Shown here piece after piece: positions 30,127 through 40,056 of a DNA stretch of 64,000 nucleotides (its first letter is position 1; the number at the start of each line of letters is the position of its first letter). This stretch comes from Paramoeba atlantica. Taxonomy: Eukaryota; Discosea. The DNA is taken from positions 124,001 to 188,000 of the forward strand of contig CDRNVI010000063.1 in NCBI GenBank assembly GCA_977017575.1. Direction: 5' to 3'. The notes below the pieces were generated by a model. That model saw only the letters and a program-made list of their open reading frames with translations. It was not told the origin of the DNA and did not search any database. Both the position numbers and the translations under genes were made by a program.

Positions 30127-30570
30127 TAGTAGAATCTATGCAATACATGATTTTAATGAGATGCAAATACAGTGACCTTCACTCCTTTTTATTAGTTAGG
30201 TTTCTTTCAAATTCTTAAAGATCTTTGCGTACATTATCGGAAAAAATGGTTCTTTAGGCAGAAAACCACATTTTCAGCCGTTATTTACAAAGTTAGTGTC
30301 ATGAGGTTATTTTTGGTTACACTAGAGTGTAGGATTGTCATTTTGCTTTTGAAAATTTGAGTACCACCTCCCACATCGTAAAGAGAAATTGCTTCGCAAA
30401 AAGTAATTAAAACCCTGCACCCTAAAAAAGGATTTCGCAAACGTACCAGAACTCCCTCATAAGCAGGGGGGGGGTATAGAACGTCATTTGAAAATGGAGT
30501 ACTCCGTTGTAATCTAAACCGTACTTCGTTGTATTCTGGACTAACTACGAGATGTTGATTCACCATTGAT
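30127..30570. other. Intergenic, no gene supported
   Basis: An open minus-strand frame at 30285-30566 has no recognisable features and sits right behind the LRR gene stop. I do not call it a gene. Confidence 0.3.
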
Positions 30571-32274
30571 TCAATAGTACCATGCGATTTGAGTCCGTTG
30601 AAGTCCTAAAACAATTTCATCGGGAAGTAATTTTTCATTCACATGTCCATGAAGGTGTGGATTGTCGTCTAGATTTAATGTACACAAATATTTGGGCAGT
30701 GCAGTCAGCTGTACACTCCCTTCAAAGGAATTGTTATTCAACATAAGAGCACTCAACTGGGGGCTTAACTTTGTTAGATCAGGTGTCCCAGTAAAGTTAT
30801 TGTGACCGAGATTGAGAACTGTGATACCGTAGGGCAGATCTTGTAAATCTATCGGACCTGAAAAGTTATTGTGCTCGACATTGAAATGAGTTATCGAATC
30901 AGAAAGAGTATTGAGGTCAAGAGTACCATGCAGTTGATTATGAGCCATTCGGAATGTATGCAGTGAGTGCGGGATTGACCCTAATTCCAGCAAGCCCGAG
31001 AAAGCGTTTTCACTGAGGTCAATCACTTTCAAGGATTCTGGAACACTACTCATATCCAGATTTCCAGATAGTTTGTTGTTATTCAAGTAGAGAGCCGATA
31101 AAGTACATGGTAAAGTAGAAAACTCGATATTTTTGATATCGTTATAGGAAAGATCTACAGTTCTCAGATCCTGTGGTAGGTCTTGTAGATCTAGTATTTC
31201 GACGAAAGCGTTTCTGCTGAGATCAAGCTTCGTAATATCGGGTGGCAACTGACCTAAACTAAGACTTCCAGTAAATGAATTGTTGTGTGCTTCGAATTCA
31301 AGTAGACCCTCAGGAAGCGTGCTAAGATTAAGTTTTCCGTGAAATCTGTTGCTCGATAATTTCAATTCTGTCAATGACGCGGGTAACTTATCAAGAAAGA
31401 GTCTTCCAGATAAGGAATTGTGCTCCACTTTGAGTGCAGTTAAATGGTTCGGTAACATGCTGAGATCCAGCTCCCCAGAAAGATTGTTGTATGATGTGTT
31501 AAAATGATCCAATCCTTCTGGGAGCATACTTAAGTCCAAAGTATTTTCGAAAAGATTGGTGGTTAGCGTCAAGTCCTGCAGGGCAGTAGGAAGATGCCCA
31601 AGACTTAGGGAACCCGTCAGAAGGTTCATGCCGAGATCTAAGCTCATTAAGGATGTGGGTAACTCACGAAGATTAATTGCTCCTTCAAATCTATTGTTAT
31701 ATGCAGCAAAGCATTCAAGGCTCAGGGGTAAATCGTTCATTTGAATTTCCCCACTAAACAAGTTTAATTCCAGCTTCAGCACCTTTAGCATCGAAGGCAA
31801 ACGAGTGAAATCTATTCCGCCTTCAAATTGGTTATTGGAGAAATCTATAAAAGTTAAATTCTGCGGTAAAACACTTAGATCCGGCCTGCCGGAAAACCCG
31901 TTGCCTTCCACGGAGAGCACTGTCACACTTCTAGGAACGTATTCCAAGTGCAATTCACCCGTCATTCCTATGATAGAGCTCTCCGAGTCCCACTCAATGC
32001 GCTCTACTTCGCCGTTCGTGTTGCAATGTATGCCTTCCCACTCACAGGCAGGTGTTGCTACTTTCCAGGAGGAGTGCTGATTGATTGTTTCCGATATGAG
32101 TCTTTCTAGTTCGTATTCTTGTGGTAAAAGAGCGCCTCGAATCTTTCCGGTGCGAGAATAAATTCTTTGCTTGTTAAGCATTTCTTTACTCGAAGTGCTT
32201 TGGTGTGTCTTTCGACGCTTTGTAGGAGGCTGTTGATCGTCACAGACGCAAATTGAAATTGCCATTCTGAACAT
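30571..32274 (-). CDS. Long LRR protein with about 19 repeats
   Basis: The largest LRR paralogue (567 residues from the ATG at 32274; an earlier in-frame GTG lies within a MITE end and is not used). A basic PTKRRK stretch (about 17-22) and the N-module (SRTGKIRGALLPQEYELERL, then HSSW and CEWEGIHC at 77-84) precede about 19 near-perfect 23-residue repeats. These have the LPxxLxxLxLxxNxFxGxLDLxx pattern and make a continuous solenoid. No membrane segment or clear signal peptide. The regularity and open frame indicate an intact gene. Its partner is unknown. Confidence 0.9.
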   Translation of the reverse strand: MFRMAISICVCDDQQPPTKRRKTHQSTSSKEMLNKQRIYSRTGKIRGALLPQEYELERLISETINQHSSWKVATPACEWEGIHCNTNGEVERIEWDSESSIIGMTGELHLEYVPRSVTVLSVEGNGFSGRPDLSVLPQNLTFIDFSNNQFEGGIDFTRLPSMLKVLKLELNLFSGEIQMNDLPLSLECFAAYNNRFEGAINLRELPTSLMSLDLGMNLLTGSLSLGHLPTALQDLTLTTNLFENTLDLSMLPEGLDHFNTSYNNLSGELDLSMLPNHLTALKVEHNSLSGRLFLDKLPASLTELKLSSNRFHGKLNLSTLPEGLLEFEAHNNSFTGSLSLGQLPPDITKLDLSRNAFVEILDLQDLPQDLRTVDLSYNDIKNIEFSTLPCTLSALYLNNNKLSGNLDMSSVPESLKVIDLSENAFSGLLELGSIPHSLHTFRMAHNQLHGTLDLNTLSDSITHFNVEHNNFSGPIDLQDLPYGITVLNLGHNNFTGTPDLTKLSPQLSALMLNNNSFEGSVQLTALPKYLCTLNLDDNPHLHGHVNEKLLPDEIVLGLQRTQIAWYY

Positions 32275-32292
32275 AGAAATTAATAAATGATG

Positions 32293-32387
32293 CACCCTCG
32301 CTAATTAATTTTTAGAACTACATTTTATAGAATTATAAAAGTCGAAAATCATCCGTTTATAAAAATAAATTTATATTAGCGGAGGTA
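32293..32387. mobile_element. Short MITE related to 13441-13743
   Basis: The left end CACCCTCGCTAATTAATTTT and the inner words GTCGAAAATCATCCGTTTAT match the 303-bp MITE, but the middle 200 bases are missing. It abuts the start of the long LRR gene and may supply leader sequence. The flanking TA is not perfect. Confidence 0.6.
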
Positions 32388-32659
32388 TAGAGGGGGGGGG
32401 GCACGCGTCTGTGGTGATCGGCAGAATATGGCAGAAATGGGCAGTAATCTGCTGTTAACGAGTACTGCAGCGGAGAAAAAGAGTCCCATGTGGAAAACAA
32501 ATCGGTGCCGCTTCGTGACGTAAGTCCTCAGTAACTTAAGCGTGACATCCAGTATGTACTTTGTGCTAAAAAAACAGTTCTTCGCTAAAAATGTACGAAA
32601 ATTATGTTAGATGTGTGTTAAAAGTCTTAAATTTTTAGTATTTGCCTTGTTTTGATTGC

Positions 32660-33400
32660 AGTTCGAGAGCTTACTTCAGCACATGATTTCTTTTTTACGT
32701 GCACCAAGCAACACACCATGATACGTGATGAGGTCGAGGATTGGCTTTGCAATCCCTTCCTCGCGAAGCGTCACCCGGCATGCAACATAGTCGTCGTAGG
32801 TCCAAACATTAAAAAACAAAATTGAAAAAAATGGGGGGTCCAGGGGGCGCATATGCTCTTTAAAAAATTTATGGTTCGAAATCCAGCGAAGAGAAGTGTT
32901 AGTACGCAGCGGCGATAATTCCCCCCCCCCCCCCACCCCCACTTGGGGGTGACCCCCCCTGGTACGCGCAGGAGGGCCTCGGCAAGTTCGAAATTCCAAA
33001 AGAAATCCAAAAGAAAAGTAAAAATATTATTTTTCCAAAATCGACTCCTAAAACATACAGGGGTGCGAATCTAAAGGTGGGGGGGTCTAAAATTCGTAAA
33101 AGTTGTCCAATTTTGGAAAATAATAAGAGTTTGGGCTACCATTCTACGACGGTTTTTTCGTCAGGTGCGCCTCCTACCCCTACTGGTAAGGCATCAAAGG
33201 CAGCCCAAATTTGGGTCAAAATTTCGTTTTTTTGGCCCAAAAATCGGGCATTTCACCCAAATTGTACAAAAAATTGTATTATTCGTGATCTTTTTGTCAA
33301 TTTTTCTTTTTTAGTCGCTTCATTAAACGCGGAGGTAGTTTTCAACTCGAAGCCCGCAGCATGAGTGACTTCTACGTTGAAAACAACCACCGCGTTTTTT
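32660..33400 (+). mobile_element. Degenerate hairpin-ended repeat, copy 3
   Basis: Contains the same landmarks as copies 1 and 2 in degraded form: a GGGGGGTCCAGGGGG block near 32830, CCCCCCTGGTACGCGCAGGA near 32955 and the large palindrome at 33309-33398 (TTCATTAAACGCGGAGGTAG). The short-hairpin end is not preserved. Confidence 0.55.
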
Positions 33401-33463
33401 TATCACATAATACCGGAGGGGTATATAACCACCAAATCAAAAAAAGCTTTTCACACAAAAAAA

Positions 33464-33483
33464 GCGCGCCGCTTCGCGGCGCG
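33464..33483. repeat. GC palindrome with TTC loop
   Basis: GCGCGCCGCTTCGCGGCGCG, next to the large palindrome of the degenerate hairpin-ended copy. Confidence 0.75.
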
Positions 33484-33979
33484 GGGTAGGTTCCAAAAAT
33501 AAAGTACGCCTCAAAAGGACGAAACCCTTGCAATCGGCAGAATATGGCAGAATAGTGCCGCATTGGCGGTGACCCCCTCTCATAGTACTTGGTAAATAGC
33601 AGATAACTTTTCTAGTTAAATAGAACCGAATTTAAACAATTTTTGAAGCTCATCAAGACTGCTATTAACTAAGGGATTTTCTAGGCGAAAGAAATTTACC
33701 CAGACATAACTTTCATACTCTTATAAGGTGGAATTCAAGGAAGATTGCACACTTTTTGAAAAAAAAAGGTAATATCTGTTTTTTCTGAACAAAAATTGTA
33801 CAGAAAAGCATCTTATGAAGTGATATACTTATTGCTACTCACTAAGAACATTTTTTTCTCGCTTTTCTTGTACTATTTCAATGGTCTGCTCTGGATGCCC
33901 CGACACGAGATGCGCAGAGCAGTTGGCTTTAACGGACGTGGGTGCTTGGAATGATACAAGTGCTCTTATGTAATTAAAA
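33484..33979. other. Intergenic, no gene seen
   Basis: AT-rich; a TCGGCAGAATATGGCAGAA phrase near 33535 recurs near 32420. No gene. Confidence 0.35.
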
Positions 33980-33983
33980 TGTC

Positions 33984-34291
33984 ATACAAAATTTGGCGGA
34001 CACGACCCGAGATGCGAAACTAAAACAAATGTTTGTGATTTCCGCACCTGATAGGAGAGCGGAAACGTTGGTACCAATTGTTGAAGAAATGGCTCGTGGA
34101 CCCTGTTGTCGCATCTCGACCGATGGAGCACGCCACAACCAGACAGGTTTCTCAGGCAAGTACCGCTGGATCCAAGTAGTCCATCGGAATGAATGTGTAA
34201 CACCAGAAGGTGTGCACACAAATACCGTTGAGGGAGGCAATTCGATGCCCAAAAAGTACGGAGAAAAGGGAAAAGTGTGCAATCTTCCTTG
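33984..34291 (+). pseudogene. Merlin-type transposase C-terminal fragment
   Basis: Encodes DRRAETLVPIVEEMARGP, CRISTDGARHNQTGF (second Asp) and the closing VVHRNECVTPEGVHTNTVEG, the ISXO2/Merlin pattern with the catalytic Glu present. About the last 95 residues remain; the N-terminal half and first Asp are missing. It is clearly distinct from the Merlin copy at 3034-3879. Confidence 0.7.
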
Positions 34292-34447
34292 AATGTAACC
34301 TCTTATAATAATATTTTCTCAAAACACATAGAGTCATGCTATATCTTTCTTAACGTCGATTTCTTAACCTTCGATTTACTAGCTACTAATTTGGGCGGGG
34401 GCTTTAGGCCTTGCCATGCAGGTGGAATGCCTTCCTGTAGGTGCAAC

Positions 34448-34560
34448 ATACCCCTTCCGGGTCGATGGGTAATTACCCATTAGCGGGTCTGTGCGGGTAA
34501 ATTACCCGGGTCTGTGACCCAGTTACCCGCACCGACCCACACAGACCCGCATCGGCGCAC
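34448..34560. repeat. Solo end of the hAT-like family
   Basis: Starts ACATACCCCTTCCGGGT and carries the same GGGTAATTACCC palindromic words as the element end at 34853, plus GGGTCTGTG repeats. No transposase is attached. Confidence 0.6.
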
Positions 34561-34852
34561 TAGCCATTAAATACAAAATGATTTCCTCTCAAGTGTGCTG
34601 ATTCGTAGGATTGGCACGGAATGCTCTATGTACAGAAACGGTATCTTTAGCGATGAGGAATTCCTTCCATAAGAAGAATTCCTTCTACTGATTTGCTTGT
34701 GTCGCCCATCTATTTTTTTTTTTTTGGTGTGAACCCCCTAGGCCCACCGGAAGCCTACCCCCTAACACTGCAATGGTACCAATTTTTTCTATTTTTTTTG
34801 GCCAGTCGAGTTTACCCTCGAGTCTTAGCAAACTAAGGTGAAACTATAAAGA

Positions 34853-37794
34853 CATACCCCTGCCGGGTAAATGGGTAATTACCCGGGTAAATTACCCATT
34901 TACCCGCTTTATCCACGTTTACCCGCTCGATGACAGGAACTGAAAAGTTGTACCTTAAATGATTTTGAATGTTTTATTTTTGTATATCTATCAGAAAAAT
35001 CTCAGATTCTTTTTCCTTCAATCATAATATCATTTACTTTGCTGATAGCGTTGCACTTTTATCTTCTATTTATTACATGCCCAAACGAAGATCATCGACA
35101 GTCAGTACGCCCGAACCGATCGTTTCATCTGAATCAAGCTCTGAGGATGAGATAGTGACCCCGGACCCAAAGCGATCAAAGCGAAACGAGCGGCACAAGA
35201 TGACGGTGAAGTCTTTGTCTGGGCACTTTAATTTGGCTCGTTGCCCGCCAAACTGTCCGCATGAACACGCGGATGTTCTCACAGACCCCCTTAACCAAAA
35301 AGTACACTTTGTGTGCACGACAGAGGGTTGCACGTTTCAATCTCATTGCCGATTTAAAAACGTCTATCATAAGCATGTACGCAAGTGTCGTGAGGGCGTG
35401 GAGCGAGCTCGCTTGGCGACTGCGCAGGTTTCGTTTATTCAGAGAGCGGCCGTTCAAAGATTCGCTGGGAAGGTGCTCCCATGTCTACAAACCCTAACAA
35501 ACCTTCCGTCGAGTAAATTCGTTTGGCTGATTCGCAAGTATGAGGATCTCCGCCCCGACCTTCCACCGAATGTTATCAAAGAGGCTATTCCGGAAACAAA
35601 TTTGAAGAAGTGGCATCAACACTGTGAAATTTTATCCCACGAAGTCTGGGAGAAGCTTTGCGCTGCCATTGACTTACACATGGTGTACGGAATTGCCGTT
35701 GATGCAGGAATCGACCGAGCTAAGTCTGAGCACATTTTATTGTCCGTCTTATATGTAGGCCCTGAAGAATACGTCTTACCTCCCATTTATTCTCCTAGTC
35801 ATCGTGCTTTTGATGGAAAAACAGTAGCCGAACAACTAGTGTTTACTCTTCAGGCGAATCTTGGTGAGCACCGACTTTTAAAGCTAAAATTCATGATCGC
35901 GGACGGAAGTTCTGTGAATCACGTGGCACGTAACAATTGCGAAGGAGCTCTCAAACGCATATATGACCAAATTTCCCCGATTGGGGAGAGTGACACTGCA
36001 GCACTTCAGCAAGGCATATCTTCTCGTGTCCCTTCGATAATACTCCTGTCTTGCATAGGTCATATGCTGAATAACATTTGCCAAACGACCTTGAAGCCCT
36101 ACGAAGAGTCACCGTGCTTTCTTTTCAAAAAAGCGTTCAGTCAGTCCTTTTATTCAGGAGGACGAGCGAGTGCAGCAAAAGGGAAATACAAGGGAGTTGC
36201 TCTGGATCTCGCTCTGGCTCGCTTCGATCAGGGAGTTCTGAAGGCGGAAGAAACCTTCCGTCAATCGTACCATGGCCTTGGGGAGGATGCCCCAGTTTTC
36301 TGCCGTCAACAACTACAATCTACTCTAATCGGATGCCTCGAAAAGCTGAAGGAGGTATCTCCGGACATGTCCAATTCTCTAATTGCCACACTGTCATGCA
36401 ATGTCACGTCATGGTACGAGAAGCATCGCCAGCTTCTTGCTCAGGGACCGAAATTGATTAGTGCTTTGCAAGTAGCGCGTGAAACTGAGGGTGTCGAAAC
36501 TCCGAAGCTCGGAGGTGTGACGCGCTGGTGTCAGGATAAGTTTACATGTATGCAATTTTTGGCGAAGAATATGGACACAGTATCGGCATTTGTGTACAGC
36601 GAAAGTGAAAAGGCACGGGCGTCAAAGCCCATTATTAAGTGTAAGCGTTTGCTGGACCGGTACGGAGCTTTGGAAATTAAAGCAAGCTGCTTTATTTCTT
36701 GAACAATGCAGCGTTTTGCATTCAGCATTGAACGAATTTTCAGACATGTTGGGGAAACCGATGGCAACTCATGTCGGAACTACGCTGCAGCTCTTGTTCG
36801 AACATAGCGAAAGTGACGAAGCGCCCTCGCGAATGCGAGAAGCACTTCTTTATCACAAGACTCGTCTACAAAAAAATCATAATATGCGCTTTTGGAACGA
36901 TGTTCTCTGGTTCCGTCCCGGATGGATCGTTCAGTTCGCTCGTCCTTGTGGTCTTCTCCCCATCTCGGTAGCTCGAGCAAATAATGTTTTTGACAAAAAT
37001 GCGGACGGTCCGTCGGCCGAGCAGCCGATCTTTCGTATTTCATCCGATGAGTGGGAAAAATACTTAGCATGCCTCGATTTCAGTTGGGATCCGTCTAAGT
37101 TCAGCAACGAGTACGAATGGTGGTGTGGTCCTGGGTGTGAAATGTTCCCAGCGATTTACGAAGCTGCCGTACACTACGTTTGGACGCCACCCCTGGTCAA
37201 CAAGTGCGACTCCTGGCTTTCCGTGCTTGGATATATGTATAGCTCACGCCAGGCCTCCCTTACTCCCGATGTTGTATCGCACCAGATATTCGTGCGAGGA
37301 AATTGCGACAAGCTAGGATATATGACTCAAGGTGATTTTGATTCGCTGGAAAATGATAGTGAGCTTGAATCATTGTCAGATACAGAACATAACTGACTTA
37401 ACATTATGTGGATTGTACGCAGTAGTTGTATTTGATTTTAGTACAGTGATTACTATACAGTATAGTATTAGTACTGTATGAAGCGGGGATTAGCCCGCCA
37501 GGTCAAGAAAAAAATAAAAACAAATAAAAAAAAATAAAATTGTTTGGTTTAGGGGATAGGAAAGGGGGGAAACCGAATGAAAGACGGATTTTTCCTTCTA
37601 TGGATTGAGATACTGTTTCTGTAGCGACAACTTGCTCAGCAAAGTTGGCACAGTCATCGAGCTTTATTCTAGTACGGGATCGTATGGTTGGTTGGTAAAT
37701 CTGGGTGAAAGCGGGTAAATGGGTCAATGACCCGGGTAAATTACCCGAGTTTACCACCACGTGGGTAATTACCCATTTACCCGGCAGGGGTATG
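34853..37794 (+). mobile_element. hAT-like DNA transposon, near-complete copy A
   Basis: Inverted ends CATACCCCTGCCGGGTAAAT (left) and the exact inverse (right) continue into repeated GGGTAATTACCC palindromes. The sequence TAAAGA lies immediately outside each end (34847-34852 and 37795-37800), giving a 6-bp target duplication. It contains one transposase gene (35077-37396) with a single frame change. It lies about 100 bases from a second, inverted and truncated copy. Confidence 0.8.
35077..37396 (+). pseudogene. hAT-like transposase with one frameshift
   Basis: The N-terminal half has acidic and basic tracts and a BED-like zinc motif (FVCTTEGCTF, then HKHVRKC about 17 residues later). The core shows GIAVDAGIDRAKSEH, MIADGSSVNHVARNNC, LLSCIGHMLNN and GGVTRWCQDKFT, the order of motifs in hAT transposases (Asp, TDNAxN, CxAHxLN, TRW). 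The frame changes once near 36690, after IKASC, and continues with KNHNMRFWNDVLWF, HYVWTPPLVNKCDSWLSV and an acidic tail. Comparison with copy B suggests a one-base indel. The C-terminal block is not the classic hATC dimerisation domain. Confidence 0.7.
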
Positions 37795-37893
37795 TAAAGA
37801 ATCACCACATAGAAAACATTTATACGGCAGTGTATGATACTGTGATACTATGCATAGCATTAATATTAACCATAAAATATTATGCATTAATCA

Positions 37894-39275
37894 TTACTGC
37901 ATAACAGATTCATATTCTTCGACATCAGGTACTTCAACATCGCTACCATCCTGAGAAACACCTTCGTCCGGAAGAATATAACCCAATTTGTCGCAATTTC
38001 CACGTACGAAGATCTGGTGAGAAACGACATCAGGAGCCAGGGAAGCCTGTCTGGAACTGTACATGTACCCGATTATAGACAGCCACGAATCACATCTGTT
38101 AACTAAGGGAGGCGTCCATACGTAGTGCGTAGCCGCTTCGCAAACAGAGGGAAACATCTCACTTCCGGGACCACACCACTCGTACTCGTTCAGAAATACC
38201 GTCGGATCCCAACCATAATCGGAGCAGGAGACATACTTCGACCACTCGTCAGCCGAGATTTCAAAGATCGGAGTTTCAGCAGATGTTCCATCCGCATTCT
38301 TATCAAATATGTTGTTCGCTCGACCCACTGAAATGGGTTGTAATGCGCATGGACGAGCGAATTGCACGATCCACGCTGGGAGAAACCATAGAATATCGCT
38401 CCAAAATCGCATGTTATGGTTATTCTGCAAGCGCTTTTTGTGATAAATCAAAGATTCTTTCAGAAGTTCCGGTGCAGATTCACTCTCGCTGTGCTCGAAT
38501 AAAAGTTGCAGCGTTGTTCCAACGTGCGTGGCCATTGGCTTACCAGCATTGTCCGAAAATTTACGCAAGGCGCTGTGTAGGATCTTGCATTGCTGCAGAA
38601 AATCTTCGCAACTGGCATCGATCGCCCTGAAACCCAACTGATCCAGCAAACGTTTACATTTCAGTATGGAGGGTGAAGCCTTGGGCTTCTCACTTTCATT
38701 GTGAACAAATGCCGAGACAGTGGCCATGTTCTCGGCCAAGAACTGCATGCAGGTGAATTTGTCGGTACACCATCGTGCTACACCTCCTAGCTTCGGTGTT
38801 TGAATTCCCCGAGTTTCCCGTACCGCTTGTAAGGACTTCAGCAACTTTACTCCCTCAGAGAGTAGGAGACAATGCTTCTCTTTCCACGTTTTTTGATCTG
38901 TTGACAGTGCCTCAATTATTGTTTCCGACTCGCACGGTGAAACGTCCTTTAATTTCGACACACATTCAAGCAGGGTGTTCTGTAGTTTTTTTCGACAGAA
39001 GGTAGAAACATCTTCGCCAAGTCCATGATATGATTGTCGAAACGTTTCTTCTGCTTTTAGGACACTTCGATCGAAATGGGCGAGCGCCAAATCCAGGGCA
39101 ACACCCCGATATTTGCCTTTCATGGCGCTTGCACGTCCTCCGGAGTAAAAAGCTTGACTGAAAGCTTTTTTAAAGGCGAAGCATGGGAGCTCTTCGTATG
39201 GTTTCAAGGCTGTTTTGGCAAACATTGTTTAGCATATGTCCGATGCAAGATAGGAGCACTGCAATGGAAGCTTGC
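37894..39275 (-). pseudogene. hAT-like transposase, truncated copy B
   Basis: The open frame (443 residues from 39225) covers the C-terminal two thirds of the transposase and is uninterrupted through GGVARWCTDKFT, NHNMRFWSDILWF and HYVWTPPLVNRCDSWLSI. Homology extends further right in another frame (VLLSCIGHMLNNVCQ) to about 39275, where LRR coding sequence begins. The N-terminal third is missing. A one-base frame change lies just after NNVCQ. It faces copy A tail to tail. Confidence 0.75.
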
Positions 39276-39761
39276 CCTTCACTGTTCCCGTTAGTTCGGG
39301 ATTGTTCGTGAGGTTAAAGGCTCCAAAATCGCGCTCTTGCAGTATAGCGAGATCCACGTGACCACTAAAACAACAGTTTGATAGGCCCAACACCGTGAGA
39401 AATGGGGGGAAATTCTCAAAACAAAGTGCTCCCGAGAACAATTGTTGCCGATCAACATTTTCGTGAGGGCTTCGGGGAGAACAGAAAAATCTACCCCCCC
39501 TCGCAGCTTATTTCTTTGCAAACCAAAATTTCTCAAGGTAGAAGGCAGATATTTCCACTCTACTGTACCTTGAAGTTTTAGTTCAGTCCAAATAAGGGCA
39601 TGAACTTCATTCTCGATATAGCAATACGCACCCATCCACTTACATGCAGGCGTGTCTGTTGTCCATGAGGGGTGGGGGTTTTCTATACCACGGATGAAAT
39701 TCGCCAGCAGATATTCGTTTGGAAGAAAGGTACCACGTACCTTGGCGGGGCGTGACTCCAT
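39276..39761 (-). pseudogene. LRR gene, frameshifted and truncated by hAT-like copy B
   Basis: The N-module is the plainest of the family (AKVRGTFLPNEYLLANFIRG, PHPSWTTDTPACKWMGAYC), followed by LRRs (LPSTLRNFGLQRNKLRGGVD). One frame change occurs at the NN of the next repeat (near 39440-39450). The continuation reads FSGALCFENFPPFL and NNPELTGTVKG. The last dozen predicted residues are read from transposon sequence, so the original 3' end was lost when copy B arrived. Probably non-functional. Confidence 0.7.
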
Positions 39762-39960
39762 GGTATATTGAAGGAATAATACTAGAAAGTGACTAGATAC
39801 AAGAAACTGTACAATTCACTTTTTAAACTCAATGCTGATCGCTATTTAATCATGGGCTTAATACAGTTAAAGACGTAAACGCCAGGAGGCAAAAAGTTTG
39901 ATAATACAACTGTGACTCCCCGCATACATGTATAGTGGCGCGGGTTTGGGAGAAACGGTA

Positions 39961-39980
39961 CCACATACATATGTATGTGG
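39961..39980. promoter_or_regulatory. Perfect 20-bp palindrome upstream of an LRR gene
   Basis: CCACATACATATGTATGTGG is self-complementary over all 20 bases. It lies 200 bases upstream of the truncated LRR gene and about 80 bases past the stop of the PFR-like gene. Protein-binding site or chance; no other copy seen. Confidence 0.4.
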
Positions 39981-40056
39981 GGGGTCGAATGTGCAAGAAA
40001 AAACATTTAAGAAAACTTATCCACTAAAGAAAGCAAACTAATTTGGTTTGCTCGTA

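Noticed and set aside
30285-30566. Minus-strand ORF downstream of the long LRR gene
   Set aside because: No motif; reads as open AT-rich spacer.
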